Positions 48,207-60,492 of a stretch of 64,000 nt of DNA are shown in pieces. Every line of letters starts with the position of its first letter. Positions within the stretch are counted from its first letter, which is position 1. Location of the stretch: contig UESW01004010.1 in NCBI GenBank assembly GCA_900491605.1, positions 449,313-513,312 on the forward strand. Reading direction: 5' to 3'. Below the pieces are notes generated by a model. That model saw only the letters and a list, made by a program, of their open reading frames with translations. It had not been told where the DNA came from and did no database searches. The DNA comes from Calamus simplicifolius (lineage: Eukaryota; Streptophyta; Magnoliopsida; Arecales; Arecaceae). The position numbers and the translations under genes are program-made.

Positions 48207-49250
48207 TGTTATCGCCAAGCCACCTTCCACGAGGTAAGACTCGAAGTCCGATAGCAAATGAGGATGGACTATGTAATCTTTCGATGCCTCTACCTCGGAT
48301 GGAGGTCCTGCAAAAAAGTCCTTGGGGACTGGTTGTTCCAGCAAGGACCCTCCGGCGCTCAAGTAAGTGGTATAAAAAATAACAATTAATATTCAAGAGG
48401 AAGAATGAGTTAGAGCTTGAAGTATCCTTCCTTATCATGAGCGAAGGTTCTTATACCTGGTCGGAAGTCCCCCTTATCCCTTTTTAGACAGTTGTTGATT
48501 CGGAGATGCTATGGTTTTGCATGGGATAAGTGGCAAGGCGGACAGTAACAGAAGATATCCGCCACATAGCCTGTCAGAATTGGCAGGCCACCTATCTGTC
48601 TGACATGGACGACTACAGTCAGTTAGTGGGCCAAGTCTTATCAACACGGTGCCGCAGACGGTTGGTAAGCCAGGTCTTGTCGGATGTGGGACCGTAGGCG
48701 GTAGATGGGCCATGTGGGACCATAGGCAGTAGGTGGGCCATGCCTCGGGAGGTCGGAGTCGTCCTGGGAGGCCGGGTCCGAAAGTTAATGCCTTTTTAAT
48801 CTCCACCATCAGCTAGTTTTGATCGTTTACTTTCACATGGCTTTATCAGCCATATCAAATGTCCCTCTGCTTCTGAGCTTAAGTAGTCACGTGTTTCACG
48901 CCCACTAAGCAAGAGGAGCGTAAAGCATCTCATCATCATTGAGTCTCGTGCACCATTAATCATCAAAGGCGGGCACATGCCTCTCAAAAGGCAAGGTCTT
49001 TTCGAAGTCCCTTCATCATTTAAGGATAAGTACAAAAAGTAATGTCGCCCATTGGAGAGATCGAGGAAATACCTCTCGAGTGACGAAAAAGGCGGAGTGC
49101 CATTATTGGGTCACCATCATTAACGTTCCATCGTTAGCTGCAGATCAGTTTCTCCCTTATGAAACCAAGGCACCATATCTTGGGCGAGGAAGGGTTCTTT
49201 GACAGCTGGATAGTGTCTCCACTCGCGAGCATCCGTGTGGCACTGCATCA
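48207..49250 (-). repeat. 3' LTR of gypsy element F
   Basis: The inner words TGTTATCGCCAAGCCACC and GGTTCTTATACCTGGTCGG resemble the element G LTR at 19142-19400, and both have GGTTG/GTGGGCCA-type repeated words in U3 (48600-48760 here). The right border is not sharply visible and is given approximately. Confidence 0.5.
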
Positions 49251-49273
49251 GGCGAGACAATTCAAAAATTGCA

Positions 49274-49281
49274 TATAAAAA
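49274..49281 (+). promoter_or_regulatory. TATA box ahead of the antisense ORF of F
   Basis: TATAAAAA about 190 bp upstream of the ORF start at 49464, followed by a pyrimidine-rich leader. It would let the ORF be transcribed opposite to the retrotransposon. Confidence 0.45.
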
Positions 49282-49463
49282 TCGTCGCATCCATCTCTTT
49301 AGGCTTTTCGCGCCTCCAACATTCCTCTTGTGTCTTCCTCACCCTCTGAGCACCGAGCCTTCTGTTCCTTATTTCTAGTATCAGTTTAGTTCCTCTTGCC
49401 TTCTCTTTCTTTGCTTTGCTTCTTCTCATAGACCCTCGCACCATTAGGGAGGGTAAGAGGTCC

Positions 49464-51499
49464 ATGGTGAGTCTTTCCTCATCCTCTTCCGAGGATGAGG
49501 TTCCCCTGTCACGGCTTCAAGCGGTCGGTGGTATTACCATCCGCGACCGTCCGACGACTATTGTTCGATCTGGCCTAGAGTCCTCCCATCGCCAGTTCGT
49601 CCGGCACCTCCTCCGACCACCACTTATAATTCGGTAGGTCTAGAGGGGGTTGTCTCCATGATGACTCATGAGGAAGTAGATGATCTTAGGGTTAGGTATA
49701 GGGTCCCTGATAACATTCGTCTGTTCACTCCTGAACCCGATGATAGGGTAACTTCCAGCCGGTGCGACGGGGTTACCCTGTATGAGGAGTTCTTTAGGTG
49801 CAGACTCCATCTTCCTTTCCACCCTTTTGTTCTAAATCTATTAGATAGGTATGAGCTCGTCCCGGCATAGTTGACTCTGAACTCTGTTCGGATCATCTAT
49901 GCCTTTGTTGTCCTTTATCACTTCCATGGCATGTCTGCCTAGGTTTCCTTGTTTCGGACCTTATACAAACTTCGCCACCATAACGAGGCCGGGTGGTGGA
50001 TCTTCACTTCTAGGCCTCGAAGGACTTTGAAACTCAATCTGCCCTCCAAAGTCAAGGGATAAAATCTTGTTTTCTTTTTGCCCATATGGATGGAGTGAGG
50101 ATGGGTGGGGAGAGTCCCAACGTCGGCCCCAATAGGAACTCCACCGTGGATGAGAGGGATCGAGAGATTTTTGACTCATTAATGTCCTCCAAAATTCCAC
50201 CCTGTCGGGAGTTGTTGACTGAAGTCAACCTCTACGGGGCCAGCCTGGTGCTGGCATCCGATAAGCGTGAGATTCCTCTCTCTCTTCTTCTTCTTCTTTT
50301 TAACTTCTAATTTCCTTTGCATTGATGAAGATCACAGCCGAGCAGCTGAAGGCAGGAGCCCGGAGGAGGAGGGAGGCTACCGACAAGATGGTGAGGCCAT
50401 CCAAGAGGTCTCGCGAGGAGTTTAGGGTGAGCCGACCCAAGCCCCCACGAATCCTATTGAGACCGCTCCCACGGAGGAGCCAAGAAGGGAGAGTGCCCTA
50501 GCCAAAGTGCCGGTAGAAGGAGACGCCCCCGTTGGTGTTGAGGTGGAGCCGAGGCTAGAGAGGGAGAGTCGGTCGGTTCGAACAAAGCAAACCAGGGATG
50601 GTATTCCTGCCACCATCGAGCTAGAAGTGGAGGAGACCACCTCGAAAGCTGAAATTGGGTCGGTGCCGGCGACGGGGACCGAGGGCGAGGCAGCGCCGCC
50701 AATGTCTGACCGAGAAGCTGCCCTTGATGCCGCCATGGGGACCCATGCCGAGGCAACTCCACAACCATCGAGGTTCTCGGCGATGCAAAGCGGTCGACTG
50801 GCGGAGCGCCTGTTAGAGAGGATTCACCTTGCCTAGTTCTAGGAACAGCTCTGCCGCGAACCCATCGCCAACATCCTCGACACCTTGTATGTCTCTGTGC
50901 TTCGGGTAATTTTCACTTGTGCTATCCTTCTATGTGCTGATTTGGCTTGAGCTTCAGTTGACTCATTAATTTTTGCAGACGATGAATGGCATCCTTACCC
51001 TTCATGATGCCCTTATCCATACTGAAAACGTGTGCACACTCGCCCAGAGGGAGGCAGCCGCCAACCGAGCTCGGGCGACTGAGGCTAAGCTGGCGGAGGT
51101 CATGGTGAGGCTAAGACCCACTGAAGAAAGGCTGGAAGACATGACTCTCAAGCTGGATGATGCCAAAGAGTGGGCTGAGAAGGCGAAGGCTGAGGCTCGG
51201 GCCGCCGAGGAGAAGGTGGCCATTGCAGAGTTAGATGTCCAAGCCACCAAGGAGAGGATGGCCAATGCCGAGGCCCGGGCTCGAGATGCCATGGAGCAAT
51301 TCAGAAGCTCCTCGGTTTTTGCTAGAGAGGTGGAAGAGGCAGCTCTTGACGGCTACTTCAAGGGTTTCGAGCACTGCAAGGATAAGATCTCATGGTCTTC
51401 AAGTTCGACGGACTTGATAACATCCAACCCGGGGATCTAGATGAAGTGGAGTCGGAGGAGGACGATGCCGACGATGGGCCGGGGCCTGTCGAGCCGTAG
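49464..51499 (+). pseudogene. additional (antisense) ORF of Tat element F, broken
   Basis: Opens MVSLSSSSSEDEVPLSRL. After a frameshift near 49640 it reads MTHEEVDDLRVRYRVPDNIRLF, DGVTLYEEFFRCRLHLPFHPF and NSVRIIYAFVVLYHF, which I recognise as the putative gypsy-type transposon domain (Pfam Transposase_28). Stops (TAG at 49868 and 49940, TAA near 50060) interrupt it. Apparent introns follow (GTGAGATT near 50270; TTTTGCAG before 50980). The last part, 50973-51499, is a long Ala/Glu/Arg coiled coil (AAEEKVAIAELDVQATKERM) and, after a one-base shift near 51390, an acidic tail ending GPVEP. The function of this protein is unknown in the family. It is read opposite to pol of the same element. Confidence 0.6.
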
Positions 51500-51811
51500 G
51501 CTTCCATACTTTTATTTGTTTTTTATTTTCTTTTACTATAACCGATCTTAAATCAGCTTTTGTACTGCATTCAAACATTTTTGTCCAAGTATAATATACT
51601 TAGCTCTTTCTAATGCCCTTATTTTCCTACATTCATGTCTCGACTTCGGCCTTTAGATTTGTCAGGGGTTGTCCACGAGTTACTTCGGGAGCAGGCGGCC
51701 TGGCCCGAGACTTGTGTGAACTTTTAGCGGTGGCTAAGTCCTTTATCCCTTGAATGTTTGCCGAAGCGACTTTAGGATGCTGATGTTGATTAAGGGACAC
51801 CAAGGCAAGCT

Positions 51812-52968
51812 TGAAAGCCTTTTAAAACCGACTCGGAGGTTTCCTTGGCTAGCCCGAATTGTGACCCGAGAGTCGCCTAGGCCGTCGGGAGCCTTTTGGA
51901 ACCGCCTTGGGGGTTTCCTCGCGTCAGCCCGAGGGGTGACCCGAGAGCCATCTAGGCCATTGAGATCCTTTTGGAACTACCTTAGGGGTTTCTTCGCGTT
52001 GGCCCGAGTGGTAACCCGAGAGCCATCAAGCTATCAGAAGCCTTTTGGAACCGCCTCATGGCTTTCTTTGTGCTGGCCCAAGTAGTGACCCAAGAGCCAT
52101 CTAGGACGTTGGGAGCCTTTTGGAATCGCCTCGGGGGTTTCTTCGCGCCGGCTCGAGTGGTGACCCGAGAGCCGTCTAGATCATCGAAAGCCTTTTGGAA
52201 CCACCTTAGGGGTTTTTTCACGCTGGCCCGAGTGGTGACTCGAGAGTCATCTAGATCGTCGGGAGCCTTTTGGAACCGCCTCGTGGGTTTCTTCGAGTCG
52301 GTCCGAGTGGTGGCCCGAAAGCCGTCTAGGCCATCCAAAGCCTTTTGGAACTGCCTCGGAGGGTTTTTCGAGCTAGTCCAAAGGGTGACTCGAGAGCCGC
52401 CTAAGCCATCGAAAATATTTTGGAATCACCTCGGGGGTTTCTTCGTGTTGGTCCGAGGGGTGACCCGAGAGCCACCTAGGCCGTTGGGAGCCTTTTGGAA
52501 CCGCCTCGGGAGTTTCTTCGTGCCGGCCCGAGGGGTGACCCGAGAGCCGTCTAGGAAGTTAGGAACCTTTTGGAACTGTCTTGGGGGTTTCTTCGCTTCA
52601 ATCCAAGGGGTGACCCGAGAGCCACCTAGGCCATTGAGAGCCTTTTGGAAATGCCTCGGGGGTTTCTTCGCGCCAATCCGAGGGGTGACCCGAGAGCCGC
52701 CTAGGCTATTAGAACTCTTTTGGAAATGCCTCGGGGGTTTTTTTGCGCCGGCCCAAGTGATGACCCTAGAGCTGCCTAGGCCGTCGGGAGCCTTTTGGAA
52801 CTGCCTTAGGGGTTTCTTCGTGCCAGCCCGAGGGATGACCTGAGAGTCATTTAAGCCATCGGGAGCCTTTTGGAACCGTCTCGGGGGTTTCTTCGTGCCG
52901 ATCCAAGGGCTAACCCGAGAGTCGTTTAGGCCGTCAGAAGCCTTTTGGAACCGCCGGGGGTTTCTTCG
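51812..52968 (+). repeat. 75-bp satellite array of element F, left part
   Basis: About 15 units of 75 bp, each with GAGCCTTTTGGAACCGCCTC, GGGGGTTTCTTCG and TGACCCGAGAGCC. Because 75 is a multiple of three, stretches read as a 25-residue periodic peptide on both strands (for example 52058-52843), but some units carry stops and no gene is supported. It is interrupted at 52968 by element E. Confidence 0.95.
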
Positions 52969-55002
52969 TGTTGGGAATTGTATCCTAAAGCTAATCATTT
53001 GATGATTGTGCTAATGTAAATTACATATAAATTGATATACTAATAAAAGTTATTTGGCAGTTTATTCATTACAAGAACATCTTCTTAAAACTCCTAATAG
53101 TAATGAAGCCCTCAGGATCTTTCTTCACGATAAAGGAGATTTATCTTTGAAGGTCCTCAAAAGAGTTTGCGACCAAATGATATACTATGACAGGGCCATA
53201 GTACTATCAATTATAGGACGTTGTATATCATATTTGTTGGTTGTCCTCTTAACCAAGAGTGTAGAGACACTGGTATGACATACAGGTGAAAGTGTAGGAG
53301 TACATTTCACCGAACGTGACTCATTTCCAGATACTCTGCTATCAAGAGTTAATCTGAGAAGATATAGGTATAAGTATCCTTTAGACCTGAAGATCACAAC
53401 CAGTGACTTACAAGCAACTCATTGTACTTAGGTGCTGGACCACCTGGATTTCTAATCCAGCTACGAAAGGTTACTGGGTGCAGTCAAGTACTTGCAGTAG
53501 TCAGTTGTGGATCAAGATAAATTTGACCTATCCCGTTAAAAGAAGAAATGCTTGTGTTTCAATTTAGCAAGACCTTGCCAAGCACTTCATGTGAAAGTCA
53601 CATGATCACTAAAATTGAAATCACTTTATGGATTTGCTGTTTAAAGTTGACATGCTCTTAAGCCATCCTTAGCATTTATGGTCAAGAGGATGAATTATAC
53701 GGTAACTATTTCTTAGGGTTTTTGAAGTTTGCTCGACAACTCTTCGACCTATCCGGATGTCGGGTTCCATTGCTAGATGGGCACATCGATTAGTATAGAA
53801 AGTTGTTTCTATGCTATCGGCTTAGGTTCGAACCTAGAGAGTCGCACGCATAGAAGTTTTCTAGAATGATCTATTTGCTGATCAACGATTGAGAATCGTA
53901 CATGATTTAATTAATCAATTTGATTGATTGAATTATCTCAATTGGGTTAAGTTCAAGTAAATAAGATTCAATTTGGTTTAAGTCTATTAGAAGGACTAGT
54001 CAATTTCAAATATTGATTTGAAATTAGACTTGATTTGGATTTAAATAGATTCAGGACTAGCCAAATTTGATTTGGGCTAGGACCATGATCTATGTAGGTT
54101 CATTCCAATAAATTTAAATCAGCTTAAACCAAAATCTAAACCCAAACTCCTCGCAAAAAGGATCTCACATGATGAGATAACTTGATTAAATTCTCATGTA
54201 GAATTTAATATATTAATTTAATCTTCTCCAAACCATTTCCATCGAAATTCTAAGTGTTAGAATTAAAGTGGAATTAATGTGCCTCTTTGAATTAACGAGA
54301 TGATGGAATTCTAAGTAATTAAAATTCATATCTCTTTGGTTTTCACCGAACGTCGGAATTAAACAAAAGGTTGCATCTCTTTGGTTTTCATCGAACGTCG
54401 GATTAAACAAAAGGTTGTGTCTCTTTGGTTTTAACCGAATGATAGAATTCTAAGAGTTAGAATTGAACTTATAAATTGGAGGACATCCCTCACCAGATTA
54501 CAACAACGAGATGTTATGGATTGAATTTCTAAAGAGTTAGAATAGAAAATCCTGGTGTAATTCTGGTGTCAGAAAAGGTTTGGTGGATCTTGGAAGAAGA
54601 TTCAAGTGGAAGGATTCAAGATCAGCAAAATTATTTTTCGCGAGCTAGCACTCCTGGGAATCCGATCATTCGGGGCTTCGCATGGATGATACTAGAGGCC
54701 AGACGATTGAACGGCTGCAGAGCACAAAGGATTTACCTACTGTTCTTAAGGTGAATGATTTGATCCCTAGATCTTAAGGCAGGCTTCAAGACGAGTAGTA
54801 TAACTTTTCATCTTGAAAATTAAGATATGATCTTAATTATTTAATTTATATGCATTATTTAGATCAAACGATCTTATAATATAAGGCAAAGATATGATCT
54901 TGATGCATGTTAGATAGATTAATATGTAATCTTTAAATTTCCGCATTGATAATTGTTATCAAAATTAAAATATGCATGCCTCGGGGATTATTTCTCCTTA
55001 CA
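52969..55002 (+). repeat. 5' LTR of element E
   Basis: 2034 bp; contains short local repeats of CTCTTTGGTTTTCACCGAACG-type words at 54330-54440. Confidence 0.95.
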
Positions 55003-55003
55003 A

Positions 55004-55016
55004 TTGGTATCAGAGC
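55004..55016 (+). other. primer-binding site of element E
   Basis: TTGGTATCAGAGC immediately inside the 5' LTR, complementary to initiator-Met tRNA. Confidence 0.9.
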
Positions 55017-56620
55017 GATGGTTTCGTCTTGATCTAATTTATTGCATAGAAATTAATGTTCTTATTAATTATGTAACTATGGCTAAAATGATTCACATGG
55101 CTATTCTTTCATAGATGGATTAAAAATCTAAATACCCATTGACATATTCCCGTGCGGTTGATGCTTAGTCAAAAGATAATTTAAATTGATCTTTGGCATC
55201 AAAACACATATTACACACACTCTCAAGAGAGGTTTTATATTTGATACATATTGATGTTATATAAAAGCATGATATTTGCATGTTTAGTATAAAAAACATA
55301 GATATGATATGATGGCTTGTAGTCTATGTTATGAAATATACAAATATTTATGAGAGTTTTATTTGAATGTCAAATATTAATTCATAATCTTTTTAGATAT
55401 GATCTAAATATAGGAATTATGAGTAGTAACATAATGCAAGTGATGCTTGATTAAAATATATGACATGTAAACATGAAATATATTTAATCTTTTGGGTTAG
55501 CTAAATCGGGTCCATAAAGGGTTAGACCCTAAGGTTTAAATCAACTGGACTAAAAGAGTATTTGATCAAATCTAAATTAATTAGATTAGGTTAAGAATGC
55601 TCTAAATCAAACAATAGTTGTAGTTGATCATGTCCTTCTCTTTGATTAAACCAAATGGAAGTAGATTAGGCTCCGTGGTTGAGCATGAATCTCTTAGATG
55701 GTCAAATCAAAATTGGTTAACCATATGATGTCAAGGTGAGTTGGCAAGTTGCTCTAGGATCAACGATCGAATGGTTTTTAATTGGGAGCTACTCGTATTG
55801 ATGCGTCTTTAACGAGTTAATGGCATATCCCTCCATCGATCTCACTTACCTGGTCATCATGGTGAACCATTTATGATTCAGATCATTTACCTGATTCGGG
55901 TTGACCCATGCCTATAAGGAAATCAGTCTGACTGATTTAGGTGCCACTTAACTGACTTAATCTTGTTCATTAAACTGACTTCATAGATTCAGTGGAAGAA
56001 CTTGATTAGTCAATTTATCTTCAGATTATTAAATCCTCTAAAATTATTAGGTCCTTAAAATGAAATAGTTATATGATAACTAGATCATAGCCTCCCATTA
56101 AGGTGGGTGATAATGAGTCCGATGTCTTGATAATCATTGGAGGCACTCCATGCCTGGTGCTTGTCAACCATCGGAATTATCATTCATTATATGATAAGTC
56201 AGCGTAACTATTAAATAGACAGTCAGGTGGGCCGAGCTTCACTCGGGCTTGGTTGTCTATTGATAGGTTACACTGATTATATCATTTAATGGTTGGACCT
56301 AACCAAAACTTTCAGTGGAGGCACTCCATGCCTGCTGAAGAGGAACATGGGGCAAAACTGAACACTAAGAATTGTTTGGAAAAATAATTGGTTTTGAACC
56401 TACTCTTAGATGCATATGGGTTGGCCAAGCTTCACTTGGGCCTGTATGTAGTCTATGTAGATCTTAGTGCCCGCTAAAGAATTAAGAATAATTCTTCGAA
56501 TTGGGGTGTAGAGGCTGCCAATTTGAACAAAATAGTGAAAGAATCTTTAGACTAAAGTCCAAGTCTTTAGACTGAATCAATTTATATACTAATAAACTTT
56601 AGTTTTTCCTTATGCAGAAA
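55017..56620 (+). other. untranslated leader of element E
   Basis: 1.6 kb with no protein domain. The phrase GGAGGCACTCCATGCCTG occurs twice (about 56142 and 56310), each followed by similar sequence, and GGGCCGAGCTTCACTCGGGC-type words also recur, so part of the leader is an old internal duplication. Confidence 0.6.
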
Positions 56621-57536
56621 ATGGCCACTAATTTATCATTAAGGTCCCTATTGGATAGTGACAAGTTGAATGGTTCAAATTTCAATAGCTGGTTTAGAAA
56701 ACTTAAGATCGTCCTTGAGCATGAGAGGATTCTATATATTCTAAATAATCCTGCACCAAAGATACCTGATGCAAACACCCAAAGTTCTGAGAAAGACACT
56801 TATCAGAAGTGGCTCAATGATAGAACTAGCGTACGTTGCATCATGCTAGCAGCAATGAACGATGAATTCGGTCGCCGATTCGAGAATGCTCAGCCGAAAA
56901 AAATCATTCAAGCGTTGAATGAATCTTTCGGCACACCCGACGACGTTGAAAGGCACAAGACTAGTTGTGCTATTTTTAATGCTCGAATGAGGGATGGATC
57001 TCCTGTCACTGATCATGTATTGTACATGATCGAGAAGATAGAACTCCTAAGCAAGCTCGGCTTTCCCCTACATGAGCAGTTGGGAAAAGATGCGATCCTG
57101 AATTCCTTGCCTCCATCCTTCCTTTCCTTACTCATTTTCGAATGACAAAGCCTGCAGTCAACTACCACGGTTTGTTGGGGTTGTTACAGAACTTTGAGAA
57201 GGATAACCAGCTCTCTAAGGGTTTGGTTAATGTGGTTGAAGGATCTAAGGTAGGGCGTCAACCCTTTGGGAAAGGGAAGAAGAAAAAGAATAAGAAAAAG
57301 GTGCAACATGCTAGGACATCTATAAGGGTCAGATGCAGAAGAAGAAAGTTGATAAAAGTCAAGCTGAATGCTTTCATTGCAAGATGCAAGGGCACTGGAA
57401 GAGGAACTGTCCTCTTTACATTGCCACACTTGATCCAAACAGGCCAAGAAGAAAAAGGGGCAAGATGTTGCTCAACAAGGTAGGTACTACAGAGTCACTA
57501 GCAAGATTTGAGGACAATGAAAGATTCCTTAAATGA
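56621..57536 (+). pseudogene. Gag of element E
   Basis: ATG at 56621 gives MATNLSLRSLLDSDKLNGSN, then NSWFRKLKIVLEHERILYIL and a UBN2-type capsid to about 57120. There a one-base shift moves the frame to MTKPAVNYHGLLGLLQNFEK. A second shift near 57310 leads to the zinc knuckle ECFHCKMQGHWKRNC, which is intact. The polypeptide is therefore split over three frames. Confidence 0.88.
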
Positions 57537-57539
57537 TTA

Positions 57540-60440
57540 GTTCCAGTTCTGGCATTAGGAGTTCTTGAAATAGTTTTCAATAGAAATGTCATTATACTAA
57601 ATGATTGTCATTTTTGCCCAACGTTCTTGTTGAACGTAATTTCTGTAGGCCTTCTGGCCAAAAGTCATTATGAAATTTCAATAAAGGATGTTACTTTGAA
57701 TATCATTATGAATGGAGTCACTGTAATGACTGGGCATTTATCTAATGGCATTTATATATTATCACAGCCTGTGAATGTAGTGTACAAATCAAGTAAGCAC
57801 CCTAGAACAACTGATGTCACAGACATTTATCTTTGGCACCATCGGCTGGGTCATATCAATAAGAACAGATTAAACAGGTTAACTCAGGAGGGCATCCTTC
57901 GAGTTGATGATTGTGAATCATTAACTACCTGTGAATCCTGTCTTTTGGTAAAATGACCAAGTCATCTTTTACTGAAAAAGGTGAAAGAGCCAAAGAGCTA
58001 TTGGGTCTAGTACATACTGATGTATGTGGACCAATGAGCACTTGTGCCAAAGGTGGATATTACTACTTCATTACTTTTACAGACGACCTTTCTAGGTTCG
58101 GTTATGTCTATCTTATGCGACATAAATCTGAGTCGTTTGAAATGTTCAAACTATATCATAAAGAAGTAGAAAAACAAACAGGAAAATGTATTAAGACCCT
58201 TCGATCAGATCGAGGAGGCGAATACCTTTCCAATGACTTTGTGACATATTTAAGGGAGAATGGAATTCTCTCCCAATGGACTCCTCCAGGAACACCACAG
58301 CATAACGGTGTGTCAGAAAGAAGGAATCGAACTCTGTTAGACATGGTTCGGTCCATGATGGGTTTTGCAAGCTTGCCAATATCATTTTGGGGATATGCAT
58401 TAGAATCAGCTTGTCATATTCTTAATAAGGTTCCAAGTAAGTCTGTTTCTAAAACTCCACATGAGATGTGGTATGGACATAAACCGGTTATCACCTATCT
58501 GAGAGTCTGGGGGTGTCGGCTTATGTGAAACGTGCAAAATCAGACAAACTTGAACCCAAATCTGACAAATATTTTTTCATCGGCTATCCGAAAGAAACCA
58601 AAGGATATTACTTCTACAATACTGAAGAACAAAAGTTGTTCATTAGTAATAGAGCAGTTTTTCTTGAAAAGGAGTTCCTTAGTGAAGGAACAAATAGCTC
58701 TAATGTTGAACTTGAGGAAGTTCATCAAGTAGAAGGAACAACACAAACCAGTGAACCCTTAGAATCTGAGTTGATTAGATCAAACTCAAAACCCATTTTA
58801 GATGCACCATTAAGGCGATCTGGTAGAGTACCACATCAACGGATAGATACTTAGGTTTCTTGGTCCAGAACGATGATCCTGTTGAACTCGATGAGAACAA
58901 CGAGGATCCGATCACCTATATGGATGCTATGCAAAGGACTGACTCTAATAAATGGCTTGATGCCATGAAATCCGAACTTGATTCCATGAAGGACAATAAT
59001 GTATGGACATTAGTTGACCCACCCGAAGGGATAAAACCCATAGGGTGTAAGTGGGTTTTCAAGAGGAAAAGAGGCGCAGACGGAAAGGTTGAGACCTATA
59101 AAGCACGTCTGGTTGCCAAGGGGTATCGTCAACGTTATGGTATTGACTATGACGAAACGTTTTCTCCTGTGGCAATGCTGAAATCCATTCGGATTATGCT
59201 AGCTATAGCAGCACACTTAGATTATGAGATTTGGCAGATGGATGTTAAAACCGCTTTTCTAAATGGTGATTTAGAAGAACAGGTGTATATGATACAGCCT
59301 GAAGGTTTTATATCTGAAGACGAGTCTAAAGTGTGCAGGCTACAGAAGTCTATTTATGGACTTAAGCAAGCATCTAGGAGTTGGAACATACGATTTGATA
59401 AAGTGATCAAATCTTATGGCTTTATTAAGAATAAAGAAGAACCTTGCATTTATAAATGGGCTAACGGTTCCGTTATTGTATTTCTTGTATTATATGTGGA
59501 TGATATTCTCTTAATCGGGAATGATATCCCTGCATTACAAGGAATAAAGACATGGTTATCATCATAATTCTCCATGAAAGATCTGGAAGAAGCATCATAC
59601 ATCCTAGGGATGAAGATCTATAGAGATAGATCTAAGAGGATGCTTGGTTTATCCCAATCTACGTACATTGACACAGTGCTAAAGAGGTTTAGCATGGAGA
59701 ATTCCAAGAAAGGCTATCTTCCGATAGGCCATGGAATTCATCTTTCTAAGAAGGATTGTCCGACAACTCCTAATGAAAGAGAACGTATGAGTCGAATTCC
59801 ATATGCTTCGGCAGTAGGATCGATTATGTACACCATGACATGTACAAGACCAGATGTGGCATACTCACTAGGAGTAGTGAGTAGATACCAATCTGATCCA
59901 GGAGAAAAACACTGGCAAGTTGTTAAGACAATCCTTAAGTATTTGAGAAATACTAAGGACCAGTGGTTAGTCTATGGAGAGTCTGATTTGAAACTTGTTG
60001 GATATACTGATTCCAGTTTCCAATCAGATCATGATGATAGCAAAAGTGTATCGGGTTTCGTGTTTATCCTAAATGGTGGAGCTGTTTGCTGGAAAAGTTT
60101 CAAGCAACATACAGTGGCAGATTCGGTGTGCGAGGCAGAGTACATCGCTGCATCAGATGCTGCGAAAGAAGCTGTGTGGCTGCAAAAGTTTATCTCCGAG
60201 CTTGGAGTGGCACCTTCCATAGATGGACCAGTCCTGTTGTACAGTGACAGTACTGGTGCCATAGCTCAAGCAAAGGAACCATGAGCACATCAGCGCACCA
60301 AGCACATACTGCGCCGGTTTCATCTTATACGAGAGATTGTAGACCGAGGTGACATAAATCTTCAGAAGATTGATGGAAAGGAAAACCTAGGTGACCCATT
60401 TACTAAAGCACTCAGCATCAAGGAGTTGATGACTATAAAT
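57540..60440 (+). pseudogene. Pol of element E, protease missing
   Basis: The protease active-site segment expected after Gag is absent: the text goes from a degraded stretch to LLNVISVGLLAKSHYE and the pre-integrase region (LWHHRLGHIN ... CESC) by 57956. Integrase (57953-58528) has LVHTDVCGP, FTDDLSRFGY, RSDRGGEY and QHNGVSERRNR. After frame changes, reverse transcriptase (58860-59567) has QMDVKTAFLNGDLEEQ and YVDDILLIGND. A stop at 59565-59567 is followed in frame by MKDLEEASYILGMKI and RNase H (GYTDSSFQSD, CEAEYIAASDAAKEA, YSDSTGAIAQAKEP). That ends at a TGA (60282-60284), with the natural C-terminus KHILRRFHLI still readable beyond. Confidence 0.9.
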
Positions 60441-60492
60441 TGAAGATGGGTATTAGATACTGTAATGAGTGGCTTTAGGCTAAGTGGGAGTT

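Noticed and set aside
51812..52968. Regular repeats with variable positions, CRISPR-like at first glance
   Set aside because: The units abut with no spacers, the genome is eukaryotic, and the repeat belongs to a retroelement array.
52058..52998. Open frames of 261 codons (+) and 190 codons (-) with a 25-residue period
   Set aside because: Produced by the 75-bp satellite, and both strands are open. Neighbouring units carry stops, and the unit is part of the untranslated array of a Tat element.
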